Below, piece after piece: positions 49,501-60,100 of a stretch of DNA of 64,000 bases. Both the position numbers and the translations under genes were made by a program. Location: NCBI GenBank assembly GCA_023213395.1, contig CM041465.1:98277741-98341740 (forward strand). The letters are read 5' to 3'. Origin of the DNA: Cycas panzhihuaensis. Taxonomy: Eukaryota > Cycadophyta. The notes under the pieces are model-generated. The model saw nothing but the letters and a program-made list of their open reading frames with translations. It did not search any database and was not told where the DNA came from. Numbering within the stretch: the stretch's first letter is position 1; each line of letters begins with the position of its first letter.

Positions 49501-50395
49501 GAAAAAGTTCTCACCCATAAAGGTTGGTCAACCTTCAACAATCATCTCCTCTACCATAATCGTATCTTTGTCCATCCCTCCTCCTCATTCATCCCTAAAC
49601 TCCTAACGAAATACCACTCATCCCCCCTTGGTGGCCACTCTAGCTTCGATAAGACTTATCAACGGATTTGCGCAGATTTCTTTTGGCCCCACATGAAGAC
49701 CACCATATTCACCTTCGTATCGGAACGTGACACCTATCAATGAAATAAAGTAGAGACCAAACCTCTTCCTGGCCTTCTTCAACCATTAAATATTCCACAA
49801 GGTAAGTGGCAAGATATTGCCATGGACTTCATCACAGGCCTACCACCATCTGCCAGGTTTGACTCCATTTAGGTAATCATTGATCGATTAACCAAGTACT
49901 CACACTTTCTCCCAGTGCACACCTCATATTCATCCTCCTATCTCGCTGACTTATATGTCCAATTCATATTTCACCTCCATGGTTTTCCATCATCTATCGT
50001 TTGTGACTGCGACCCTAAGTTTACTAGATCCTTTTGGCAAGAACTCTTTAAGGCTATTGGAACCTCCTTTAACATGAGCTCTGCCTACCACCCACAAACA
50101 AATGGCCAATCCGAGGTTCTAAACAAAACTTTAGAAACTTATCTACGTTGCTTTGCTTCAGAACACCAAGCTAGGTGGACCTCATGGCTTGCCCTGGCCG
50201 AGTATTGGTATAACTCCTCCCATCATTCTGCCATTGGTATGTCCCCCTTTTTGTCTCTTTATGGCTACCACCCACCTTCTCACCATACCTTAGCCACAAA
50301 TTTTAGAGCGACACATGCAACAAAAGCTTCAAGAAATGGATCAAATCTTGCATGCCCTTCAACAAAATCTAGCTAGTTCTTGAAATCGAATGAAG
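49501..50395 (+). pseudogene. CRV-E integrase
   Basis: The HHCC finger keeps its His pair (H-S-S-P-L-G-G-H-S), but the two Cys read Arg and Tyr in R-D-T-Y-Q, followed by a TGA at 49741. The core has the first Asp in MDFITGLP (about 49822), a stop at about 49870, then the open piece 49915-50376. That piece holds VCDCDPKFTRSFW with the second Asp and YHPQTNGQSEVLN with the Glu, so the D-D-E triad is visible. Confidence 0.88.
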
Positions 50396-50842
50396 CAGCT
50401 GGCAGACCACCACCGATCTGATAGATCCTTTGATATTGGAGATCTAGTATACCTCCACCTCCAACCTTATAAGTAATAATCACTTAAGTCCCATCAAGGG
50501 CATAAACTAAGCCCCCGCTACTATGGCCCTTATAAGATCCTGCACAAAATTGGTGAAGTTGCTTATGCCCTTGAACTCCCCCCAAACACTAATATTTATA
50601 ATGTCTTTCACGTATCCTGCCTAAAGAAATACCTTGGAGCTAAAGTTACACCCCACACAACCCTTCCCATTCTCTCCGAAGAATAAACTCTTACAGTTCC
50701 TCCTGATAAAATCCTTGCCAGTCGCCAGCGTCGCCTCCGGAATCGCACTATTTCTAAACACTTGGTATAATGGGTCAGCTGTGATGTTGATGAAGCTACT
50801 TGGGAGTTGGAAGAGTTCATCCAGAAACATTCTCATCTTTAA
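50396..50842 (+). pseudogene. CRV-E integrase tail and chromodomain
   Basis: [13 protein letters not shown] and [10 protein letters not shown] are the GPY/F-type tail. The chromodomain follows at about 50696-50842 with D-K-I-L-A-S-R-Q-R-R-L, a W-V-S-C segment after a stop, and E-A-T-W-E-L-E-E-F-I. The aromatic and acidic positions of group-type chromodomains are mostly kept. Chromodomains direct integration to chromatin marks. Confidence 0.87.
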
Positions 50843-50864
50843 TACTACGAGGACTCAGCGTCTC

Positions 50865-50877
50865 AGAGGGGGGGACC
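50865..50877 (+). other. Polypurine tract of CRV-E
   Basis: agagggggggacc immediately before TGTAACATAACC. Confidence 0.9.
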
Positions 50878-51254
50878 TGTAACATAACCTCACCTTTCCT
50901 TAGTAAGAGGAAACCACCAACAAGTAAGGATGGACCGCTAAGTCGTCCAATAAGATGTAAGGCCACTAGGGCCACCAATAGAGTTATGTGTATGGACCGC
51001 TAAGTCGTCCAATAAGATGTAAGGCCGCTAGGGCCACCAATAGAACCATTAAGGATGAAGACCCTTACTTGTGTATTTAACGGGTTAAACTACTCATAAT
51101 GTTATTGAGTATGATATCTTGAAAGGAGAAAGTACTTCGGTACTCATTTTGGTGACTTATTTTCTGTGATTTGTTTATGCATTCGTGTTATTTGGCTTCA
51201 ATTTCAGCTAATTATCAATTCTACGAGCCCCGATTGCTGAGAAGGAATGGTCCA
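50878..51254 (+). repeat. 3' LTR of CRV-E (377 bp)
   Basis: Starts TGTAACATAACC, ends GGTCCA; holds the 62-bp duplication at 50930-51043. About 25 differences from the 5' LTR by eye, mostly transitions, plus one indel near 51068. Confidence 0.93.
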
Positions 51255-51781
51255 AAGCCCCAACCACACCTCCAGTTTAGCTCATATCATTTCACAGAAT
51301 GGAATAGATTCTAAGGAAGAATCCACAAGTGTACATAATGTTATATTACAAAGTAGAAATAGAACATGTTCCTTTAGAGATTTAGGCAATCTCAGAAGAA
51401 CATCAAGGACTTTTTAATGAGCCTTAAGGATTGCCATAAAAAAGGGAATTAAAACATGCAATAGATCAGTTAAAATTACCCCTAAAAAGTAAAATCTATA
51501 ATATCTTCCATGTGTCTTGTTTAAAGAAAAAATTAGCTAAAAAGGAGGCTCCACAAATAAATTTACCAACACTCGATGTAGAAGGAATGATAATAGTGGA
51601 ACTTGAGGGAATACTGAAGACTAGGGACAAGAATTTATGATCCAAGATAATGAAAGAATATTTCATCAAATGGAAGACATTGGAGCTTGAAGATATAATG
51701 TAGGATTTTAAAGAATAGATGTAGAAAAATGGGCCCTTACTAATGCTTTAAGGGCAAAAAATGTTTTGAAGGGGAGGGGCT
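51255..51781 (+). pseudogene. GYP-F protease-RT spacer fused to chromodomain
   Basis: After the AAGCC duplication the frame reads E-E-H-Q-G-L-F-N-E-P, then R-E-L-K-H-A-I-D-Q-L, the spacer just before RT in chromoviruses. With no break it passes into L-K-L-P-L-K-S-K-I-Y and [10 protein letters not shown], the segment after integrase. The junction (about 51463-51480) is in frame and deletes RT, RNase H and INT. The chromodomain (51580-51740) shows V-E-L-E-G-I-L-K-T-R and M-K-E-Y-F-I-K-W-K-T. A polypurine tract (gaaggggaggggct) and the 3' LTR start follow. Confidence 0.82.
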
Positions 51782-51805
51782 TGTAACATTCTAAAAATAT
51801 AGTCA
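51782..51805 (+). repeat. GYP-F 3' LTR stub
   Basis: TGTAACATTCTAAAAATATA begins right after the polypurine tract. It is cut at 51806 by TAT-D. Confidence 0.65.
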
Positions 51806-52539
51806 TGGTTTATTCTTGGGAGGACCTAAACTAGATATCCCTTGATTGTTAAGGTATTATCTCTGTCTTAAATAAACATGGGAGATATGAAGTTTAGGTA
51901 ATCATAAGGAACTACCTTTGCCCAACTCTTAAGAAGGTGTCTTCACCTAGTTATGTCGTCTAATAAAGTGTGATTGTAAAATGTGATGAAAGATGTGGAT
52001 ATGAAAGGGGGATAGTAGAATCCACTAACCTATAAAACTAGGTGAAGGAGTTCTAGATTTGGAGCTACATTGATAGTATTTTTAATATACTTCTTAGGGA
52101 CTCCTTTCATATAATATTTTTAACCTTTTAGGTTCTATTGGGATGTCGGAAAGGGTAAGCAAATGGAAAGGTTATCCTTCTATTTTCTTCCCTTTTCTTG
52201 TCTTTTTTTCCTTATTTCTTTTGTTCGTATTCTCCTTCTTTCTTTCTTTTGTTTCTTATGTTTCCTTTTTGTATTTTCTTTTTTTTAATCTTTCTTTTGT
52301 ATTTGTTATACTCACCAAAGCAAAACAAAATGCATCAAAAACCTACTTTACTTTCAATTAATAAATAAAGAAAAAATTAAAACTAGATGCATGTAAACTT
52401 TTTATATCTTTTTCCTTTAAAAAAAATAAAAATAAAAGTTGTAAATACAGATCTAAAATTATTTTCCTATATGCAATATATGCATCTTATAATGAATGGA
52501 AAGATACTTTCAAGAGATGTAATCCATACGATACGATTA
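51806..52539 (-). repeat. TAT-D: partial LTR of the TAT-B family
   Basis: It matches the first 700-plus bases of the TAT-B LTRs (plus-strand order) from TGGTTTATTC, with the same ggacctaaactagatatc phrase. In element orientation this is the LTR end, so TAT-D is a minus-strand 3' LTR or solo LTR. It is interrupted at 52540 by TAT-C. Confidence 0.82.
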
Positions 52540-54897
52540 TGTTTCACCAAAACCTGGCCTCTTCATGTGTATTTAGATTATGTTGGTAAATTAATGCATG
52601 TTACATGATTTTATTGATGGTAATTGATGTATGTTAGTTGTATTTCATAGATCAGGCCTTGTTTTATTGAAATGAAGTGTAATTTTTGATTGATGAAATA
52701 TAATGAATGATGTTGTAGCTAGTATTCCTATTATTCCTTCAATGACATAAACTATGGTAATAGGGTTTTCTTTATGACCAACTTAACCCTATGCTTCTTT
52801 CAAAGTTTATTATTTTTAATTTTTGAGATTTCACCCATGATTTTGTCATTTTTATCACTTCTTGGGCCTGTACTTAATGTATTTCACCTCATTCTGGGCT
52901 TATTTATTCTCTAATGTACTAATTTTTGTGATTAAATACTGACTAAATATCAAATTTTGATCAAATTTCCTCCTTAATGAAATCACATTTTTCATCCTGT
53001 CAAAAACATGACTGATCATATTTTTAGAATAAAATCATGTTTTTGGTAGGTGAAAAATGTGACTGATCATATTTTTTACTATCATGCAATAGAAAATTAG
53101 GCCAACACACTAAAATTTTACATGTCACTATCAAGATTTAATGGGATTTAGTCCTCTTGATGCCCAGAAGTGTTAAGAGAGTCATTATTGATTAGAATTA
53201 AAAAAGGAAGAAGTGATTTTTTGCTCTAATATTGTAAGATTTTGTGAAGTTTTTTAAGAATTCTTGAGGACTACTATAGTGGCTTTGAACACTTGATTTT
53301 CTAAAGTTTCTTGGGTGAAATCTTGAAGAAGTTTTGTTGTTGTATCACTACTACTCTATTGTTGATGGTCCGAGCTTCCATCTTCTTAGATCTTCATCAA
53401 TTTGTTGCTTCAAACTTCTCTTGATTTGATAAGATCTTTCCTATTGAGTTTTAAACTTCTTTTATAGTATTTTGAAGATAATTTTGGCTCAGAATTATTT
53501 CTTTTTATTGGTTGATTATTGTCATACTCTCATTTAGACTTTTATTACTAAAATATATATTGAAAGGTCTTCCCTTTGTGGGGTTCTTTAAGGATAGACT
53601 AGGGTGGGGCATGGTTATCTCTCCATTATACATCTAGCTACTCCTTCCCACTCTCTCGCAATAGCATATATTTCAGTTAGATTGTTGTTCTCTTTTAATA
53701 TTGTTTGGATCTAGTTTGGCCTCTTTATATTATTGATGCTTCCTTCTTTCCCCCTTATTTTAAAGGAAAGTGTGTAGAAAAGTTAGTCAAGTGAAAAGAA
53801 AACTGTCATTCTGAGGCATTCTTTATAACAGAAAACAAATATTTGTCTTATATCTATCATTACATACACTTTTATTTTCAAGTTAGCTCTTGTATCTTGA
53901 TAATGAAAAGTTGATGGTGTTGTTTGATTGAAGTATCTTTGATTTTTAATATTTTGTAGGGCTTAAGGATTCCTTTTGGAGCTCTTACTACTCCAATTAT
54001 GATAGAACCTTTAGTGGTTAGTCTTGCATAGATAATTATTATTTAGATTTTTAACTTGTCCATCTTCTTATAGGTCTAAAAATTATTAGAAAATAGTAGT
54101 AGTTTCCTTTTAAGAATCTCTCCTTTTTGTGTATTATTTCATTACTTTTCAAGAGAAATAGTTATATACATCAAAGTTAGAACATATTGGCTAGGTTTGC
54201 ATGTTAATTAATCTCTTTTAAAAGAAATTTGCATTAAAAATTCTTGTGGTTACTTTCATATTTTGAGTAGCATCATCTCTCTTAAAATAAATCATGCATG
54301 TTGTATATAGGAAAGCTACCTTATAGTTGCATGTGCATCTTTTATTTTGAAAACAAAAAAAAAACAACAAAAAAGACTTGCACACATAGTTTCTAGTTTA
54401 TTTGCTTGATATTTCATTATATAAAAAAAAAAAAAAAAAGATTGATGTGAGTTTGATCTTGTGGTTTCTTTGATTATATTGTCTTACTCTCTTAGCTTTA
54501 CATCTTTGCAACTATATCAAAACCTAGAAACCTAAATAAGATAAACTATCATTTCTATTAGCTTACCCTCTCCCACATCTTAGTAAAACTCAAAAAATGA
54601 TCACATGAGAGGAATCCCTATGAAAGATATTATAAGTGTAGCTCTAAACTTAGAACTCCTTCATCAAGTCATAGTAGGTTAGTGGATTCTATCACCCTAT
54701 TTCATATCCACACCTTTCATCGTATCCACTCTCGCTTAGATAGATAGCACTACTGGGTGAAGACTCCTCCTTAGAAGTTAGGAAAAGATAGTCCTTTAGG
54801 TATTTTAAAGCTTTATATTAGATCTTCCCTAGCCCCTAACCATCTTTCTGATAGCCTTGTTAAGGATCCAACCCAAGAACCCCCTAGAACACCACCA
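52540..54897 (+). repeat. 5' LTR of TAT-C (about 2.36 kb)
   Basis: Starts TGTTTCACCAAAACCTGGC, the reverse complement of the TAT-B LTR end. It ends accacca six bases before the PBS; a three-base ambiguity remains (54894 or 54897). Confidence 0.85.
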
Positions 54898-54903
54898 TCT
54901 TTC

Positions 54904-54921
54904 TGGTGATTGTACTGTGAA
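54904..54921 (+). other. Primer-binding site of TAT-C (tRNA-Arg type)
   Basis: tggtgattgtactgtgaa fits the Tat/Ogre form TGGCGACTCTGCTGGGGA with five or six substitutions. Confidence 0.65.
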
Positions 54922-54947
54922 GTCAGTGTTCATCTTTAAGTAAAGCT

Positions 54948-55204
54948 ATGGAAATAGCAACAAATACACTTAGGCACTCATTGAGACTTCAAGGTCTCCC
55001 GCCTAATTCTCAAACATGCCTATTATACTTTGGTCAAGATGTTTCATTATCGTATATAAAATCCTTAGAGTTTCAAGCACATGATACATATATTTATCCT
55101 CCTGAAGATTTAGTGCAACTATATAATATACCAATGGAGGAGGGATATCTAGATCCTTTGTAGTATCCTGGTGATCCTTATTTTATGGATCCTTCTTTCC
55201 CATA
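54948..55204 (+). pseudogene. TAT-C gag, N-terminal part
   Basis: The ATG at 54948 lies 26 bases after the PBS, as in TAT-B. The 71 open codons include YIYPPEDLVQLYNIPMEEGY, clearly homologous to the TAT-B head. A stop follows at 55161, and the reading runs to the TRIM-T insertion. It resumes at 57815 with E-E-P-P-S-T-R. Confidence 0.78.
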
Positions 55205-55209
55205 GGAAG
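55205..55209. repeat. Left target duplication of TRIM-T
   Basis: GGAAG, identical to 57815-57819. Confidence 0.9.
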
Positions 55210-55606
55210 TGTTAAAATATAATGTTCATTGTGGGTCTATTGTACACATGCACTTTTCACTATTCACCTACTTCGAGATATATGAGATGCACACATATCC
55301 ATGCTATCCCACCATTGGATGATGTAATAGATCATTATAAATGATATGCTACTCATGAGGTGATTATCACTATATATTTATACTCTCACTATTTAAGAAC
55401 TTGAGAAAGGAGAGAGGAGAAAGATGTAATCCTTATGATCATAAGTGGAGTCCTAACTCCACCTTCTCCCATGGTTTTTCCTACATTGGGTTTTCTATGT
55501 ATAAATCTTAGTGTATTGTGGTGATGATTATGTTTGATGATGTTTACTTTACATGTTTGATGTTTTATACTCATGAGTTTATATTATTGTATCTCTATTT
55601 CTAACA
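55210..55606 (+). repeat. TRIM-T LTR 1 (397 bp)
   Basis: TGTTAAAATATAATG to TTTCTAACA. Confidence 0.9.
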
Positions 55607-55620
55607 TGGTATTAGGGTGG
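55607..55620 (+). other. TRIM-T PBS 1
   Basis: tggtattagggtgg, an iMet-type PBS with C-to-T and other changes. Confidence 0.75.
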
Positions 55621-55914
55621 TTATAGTGGGGTAATTGGTGATTATAGCATTTGGTCACCCATGTATTTTGATATATGGATTTTATTTTATATGGACTCAG
55701 ATACCACTTTACTTGATTTAATGGATAACTTAATGTAGATTGGATATAGCCACCGCACAGGTGAAGATATAAAGATATGTATAAAACACTTCATATATAG
55801 GTTTATAGAGATAGCATATAGTTACAAGTCTTTTATAAGTTATAAATGATTTTGGTGATTTATATAGAATCTCTTCTCAAGCTATACGGTGTGACGAATT
55901 CATCCATAATATAT

Positions 55915-56090
55915 AAGAAATAGGTTATAAGATATAGGATACAGGAAACAGGTTCTAGGATACAAAATACAGAAAATAAGTTATAGGATACAAAATATAG
56001 AAAACAGGTTACAAGATACAAGATACAAGAAACAGGTTATAAGTGATACTACATGTAGGATATAGGCGATAGTTACAGGTTATAGGTACC
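55915..56090 (+). repeat. Minisatellite in TRIM-T internal region 1
   Basis: Degenerate units of about 26-28 bp built from ggttataggatacaggatac and gaaaacagg phrases, five or six copies. Just upstream, the internal region has no coding signal. Confidence 0.75.
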
Positions 56091-56146
56091 AACATATGAT
56101 GAAGACCTAAGATCAAGATTCAAGGATATTAAAAATTATGGGGACG

Positions 56147-56544
56147 TATTAAAACATAATATTCAATGTAGATCTATGGTACACATGTACTTCCCACTAT
56201 TCACCTACTTTAAGATATGTAAGATACACATATATCCATGTTATCCTACCATTGGATGATGGTAACATCCTATTGTATGTGATAGGCTATTCATGAGATG
56301 ATTATCACTATATATTTATACTCTCACTACTTGAGAACTTGAGAAAGGAGAGTGGAGAAAGATGTAATACATATGATCATAAGCAGAGTCCTAACTCTAT
56401 CTTCTCCTATGGTTTTTTCCACATTGGGTTTTCCACGTATAAATCTTGATATATTGTGGTGATGATTATGTTTGATAATGTTTACTTTACATGTTTGACA
56501 TTTTATAATCATGAGTTTATATTATTGTATCTCTATTTCAAACA
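56147..56544 (+). repeat. TRIM-T LTR 2 (398 bp)
   Basis: TATTAAAACATAATA to TTTCAAACA, preceded by the purine-rich ttatggggac. It is shared as 3' LTR of the first unit and 5' LTR of the second. Confidence 0.9.
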
Positions 56545-56556
56545 TGGTATCAAAGC
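56545..56556 (+). other. TRIM-T PBS 2
   Basis: TGGTATCAAAGC, one change from the iMet consensus. Confidence 0.85.
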
Positions 56557-57140
56557 AGTGTTATATCTAAGACACTATGGAGAGGTGAAGATCCTACTTA
56601 TCTACTTCAAGCCTATCAAGCTACATACATGAGACATAGTCAATACTGATGGTATGTTTATATGTAATTTTATATGGATATTTCATTCATATATGTTAGC
56701 ACCTATATTTGAAGCATACAAGTACTCAAATTAGTCCATATGAAGATAACCCATTAGTATCAGGAAGCAAACCTTTATAACACCCTGTTGACAATATGAA
56801 AGTCCTACAAGTAATTTAGAAAGAAGAAGAACCATGTATTTGAAGTAATTTCCTAGTAAACTGGTGATTATAATGGTTAGTCACCCATGTATTTTGGTAG
56901 ATGGATTTTGTTTTATATGGACTTAGATATTACTTTGCTTGATTTGATGGATAACTTAATATAGATTGAAAATAGCCACCACATAGGTAAAGATATGAAG
57001 ATATACATAAAACACTTCATATATAGGTTTATAGAGATAGCATATAGTTACAGGTATTTTACAGGTTATAGATGATTTTGGTGATTAATATAGAAGCTCT
57101 TCTAAAGCTATACGGTGTGACGAATTCACCTGTAATATAC
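56557..57140 (+). other. TRIM-T internal region 2, non-coding
   Basis: Its last part (from about 56862) is homologous to internal region 1. The first 300 bp are missing from region 1, so region 1 carries a deletion next to its PBS. Confidence 0.7.
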
Positions 57141-57360
57141 AAAAAATAAGTTCCAGGATATAGGAAATATGTTACAAGATATAGAATACAGAAAATAGGT
57201 TACAAGATATAGAATACAGAAAATAGGTTACATAATACATAATACAGGAAACAAGTTATAGGACACAGGATACATGAAACAGGTTATAGGATATAGGTTA
57301 CAGGTGATACTGCATATAGGATATAGGTAACAGTTATAGGTTATAGGTTCCAGCATACAA
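57141..57360 (+). repeat. Minisatellite in TRIM-T internal region 2
   Basis: Same gataca/ggttacaggatata-type 26-28-bp units as in region 1, about seven copies, ending near a polypurine tract (agggggc, 57411-57417). Confidence 0.75.
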
Positions 57361-57417
57361 GATAAAGACATGAAGACCCAAGATCAAGATTTAAGGACAT
57401 TAAACATTATAGGGGGC

Positions 57418-57814
57418 TGTTAAAACATAATGTTTAATGTGGGTCCATTGTACACATGTACCTCCCACCATTCACCTACTTTGAGATATGTGAGATGCAC
57501 ACATATCCATGCTATCCCACCATTAGATATTATAATAGATCATTATATGTGATAGGCTATTTATGAGATGATTATCACTATATATTTATACTCTCACCAC
57601 TTGAGAACTTGAGAAAGGAGAGAGGAGAAAGATGTAATCCTTATGATCATAAGTGGAGTCCTAACTCTACCTTCTCTCATGTTTTTTCCTACATTAGGTT
57701 TTTTACATATAAATCTTGGTATCTTGTGGTGATGATTATGTTTGATGATGTTTACTTTACATATTTGATGTTTTATACTCATGAGTTTATATTATTGCAT
57801 CTCTATTTCTAATA
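57418..57814 (+). repeat. TRIM-T LTR 3 (397 bp)
   Basis: TGTTAAAACATAATG to TTTCTAATA (CA changed to TA), followed by the GGAAG duplication. Confidence 0.9.
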
Positions 57815-59606
57815 GGAAGAACCACCTTCTACTCGATTACATTGATCTTTTTTTGAGTTGATTCTTACTAGGATCCCTACCCCACTATGCATGCTTGGTT
57901 ATTATGATCCATTTTACCTAAAGACTCATACTATATCATCTTTACCACAACATGTTCATATTGATCCCTTAAGTGAGGATTATGAGTTGATTGAGGTAGA
58001 CCCTCCACCTAAAACCATGCAGTCTCCTCATCCTTCTTATCCTCCTTCTATAAGACCTATTTCACAACCTTATTCTTTGCTTATGGAGGAAGTTGATGAT
58101 AACAAATAAACTCATTCATAACTTCCTTAGTCTTCACCTAGGCAACAGATTTAGATTCATTCTTTCCACTCCATACTTTACTCATGGAGGTGATACCACT
58201 ACTGTTGCTTATGTCATTCCTAGTACCATGTATATACCCACTTCCAGTCAAGTGGTTATGGCCTTATCTAATTTACAACCAATTTAGTCTTATTCTACTA
58301 GGATTGCCTCTTCACACCTTGTTTCTTCTACCACTTAAATACCCCTTTGTTTATCACATACTGTTGGGTCCCATGGTGTTAGGCCTCGACTACCATCACC
58401 TAGAGCATCTAATATGATTTCCTCATCACAACATGTTTCTCATACTCAAATACCACATCCACATGCTTTGGCAGGGTAATCACAACTATTGGGGACTTCT
58501 AAGACTATTTCTTCTTTACGTATTTCTAGGCCTACCCCATAGCCTAACCCTTTTTATATCTTTAATTTAAGTCTCCCACAAAACCTTATACCTCAAACTA
58601 ATTATGTGGTTAAACCTGTAGCATGGTTTGTTCCTCCTTTTACTTTTCCACTTCATGATGTTTCACAATAACAACCACAATTACAACAACCTACTCATTC
58701 ATCTATTCCTCATCTAACATCCTTACCTCAATGTCCTACTACATTGAGGCCAAGGACACCCTTTCTAGATTATATGAAGTCTCCCTTTCTACGTGAGGTT
58801 TTATTGTCACCTATGCCTCCATTCCTTCTTTAGTTAACCAAATTTTCTGGTGACTCTTTTTAAGACCTCACCTACCATATACAAGCATCTATACTTACTT
58901 TTATTGATTTTATGCCATATGACTATGTTATGATGCATCTATTTCCTAAATCACTTTAAGGCGATGCTTTGAAGTGGTTTTATCATCTTCCTTCAGCTCT
59001 AATTTTCTTGTCTCAACAACTAGTTAACTCTTTTATCAACTACTTTGATGTAGAAAGACCATTTGAGTCAGGCATCAAATCTTTATTAGTGACTAAATAA
59101 ATAATAATAAAACTTCAAGAAATTTTGTTAGGAGATTTCAAGATCAAGTTCACGCTTACCATCCATACCTTGATCCTAGTTTGTTGTTTGATATATTTAC
59201 AAATGTGTTGAAGCTCTATGTATATTTGTAAGTTCTAAAACTTGGTCCTCAAACGTATGAGGAAGCAGTTAACCAGTGTTTATCTTTAGAGACATTCAAA
59301 ATACAAGCAGGTATTAAGAAGGTTGGGAAATCTATTCATTTTAAAGATCTAGTTCATCCTACAAAGACCACCCATCTTGAGCCTATATACGACCATCTTA
59401 CTTCTTCAATTAGATCACTTGAGTGTGTGATCAATACTAAGTTACATGTTGATGGTCTATCTCTTGATCAATCCTCTCAAGAAACCAAAGTCATCCATTT
59501 GACTGAGGGGATGAAGAAACAAGCTCCTCCCCCACCTCCTCCTTCATCTAGAAGGACAAAATGGTGCTCTTATCATCAGACTAACACACACGATAGAAGT
59601 GAGTGC
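57815..59606 (+). pseudogene. TAT-C gag, remainder
   Basis: Continues the Pro/Ser/Tyr-rich head (open 57858-58109 and 58093-58417) to a capsid-like core near 58830-59300. The core includes I-N-Y-F-D-V-E-R-P-F-E-S-G-I-K-S and F-R-R-F-Q-D-Q-V. The open piece 59427-59609 ends in a complete zinc knuckle CSYHQTNTHDRSEC (59565-59606), C-x2-H-x4-H-x4-C, after a run of prolines. Stops are common in the head and near 59100. Confidence 0.8.
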
Positions 59607-60100
59607 TAAACTATTCAGAATGTAGTCTATAATACAAACACTCAAGTGAACCATTCTTCCAAGTCATCGCAAGACCAAATGATCTATAAGGATCCATTGC
59701 CTCAATATAGTAAGAAAACTAGTAAAGAAGATAAAGGTGAAGGGAAGTAGATACAAGACAATGAAGATCAACCTTCAAGTTGTAATTCATTGAAGAAGAC
59801 TACCACTCTTACAAACATTTCAACAAAAAGAAATACCAATCAATCTCGCCCACCTCCCAAAGGTGGTGATACCAAGAGAACCATGAATATGGTGGAGACT
59901 CCAAAGAGTGTAGGTCCATCCAAAGCATATGATGATTTTATGGCAAGGAATCTTAACTCTTTACCTCTAGTACCCCCCCCCGTCCCATTAGGTTTAGGTC
60001 CATTCCTTCTAGTTTAAAGGATGGATCTTTCTCTTTGGTAGAAGAATTAAAGACCATTCCTATGGGTATTTCAGTTATTGATTTGCTCAAGTGTTACCTC
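59607..60100 (+). pseudogene. TAT-C gag-protease link
   Basis: Lys/Thr/Ser-rich link, partly open (59790-60017), with S-G/V-G-P-S-K-A-Y-D-D-F-M-A-R-N and P-L-V-P-P. These are homologous to the minus-strand open frame at 24489-24704 in TAT-B. Confidence 0.65.

Larger units (their letters stand above)
44899..51254 (+). mobile_element. CRV-E: structurally complete chromovirus (Ty3/Gypsy, Reina-like)
   Basis: It is 6,356 bp long, with 373- and 377-bp LTRs, a perfect iMet PBS, gag, PR, RT, RNase H, INT and a C-terminal chromodomain in order. A polypurine tract and a perfect 5-bp duplication AAGCC (44894-44898 and 51255-51259) complete it. LTRs agree at roughly 93% by eye. Size, short LTRs and PBS fit Reina-type chromoviruses, though the clade is inferred. 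About ten stops or frameshifts leave it non-coding. It is among the youngest insertions here and is richer in GC than its surroundings. Confidence 0.93.
43501..51805 (+). mobile_element. GYP-F: deleted chromovirus (gag-PR-chromodomain), split by CRV-E
   Basis: Gag and protease (43560-44898) and a chromodomain tail (51255-51781) form one element interrupted by CRV-E. The first 24 bp of its 3' LTR (TGTAACATTC at 51782) follow a polypurine tract and are then cut by TAT-D. RT, RNase H and integrase are missing by an in-frame internal deletion. The 5' LTR is not visible. Confidence 0.78.
55210..57814 (+). mobile_element. TRIM-T: tandem LTR-internal-LTR-internal-LTR element
   Basis: Three homologous 397-398-bp LTRs (55210, 56147, 57418) separate two short non-coding internal regions of 540 and 873 bp. 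Each begins with an iMet-like PBS and ends with a polypurine tract. One perfect 5-bp duplication (GGAAG) flanks the whole unit, so it behaves as a single insertion into TAT-C gag. No coding capacity. The LTRs are longer than in most TRIMs, so SMART or small LARD-like are alternative labels. Confidence 0.9.

Noticed and set aside
52143-52361. Phe/Ser/Leu-rich ORF resembling a membrane peptide
   Set aside because: Pyrimidine-rich part of the TAT-D LTR; the same stretch in the TAT-B LTRs is not an open conserved frame.
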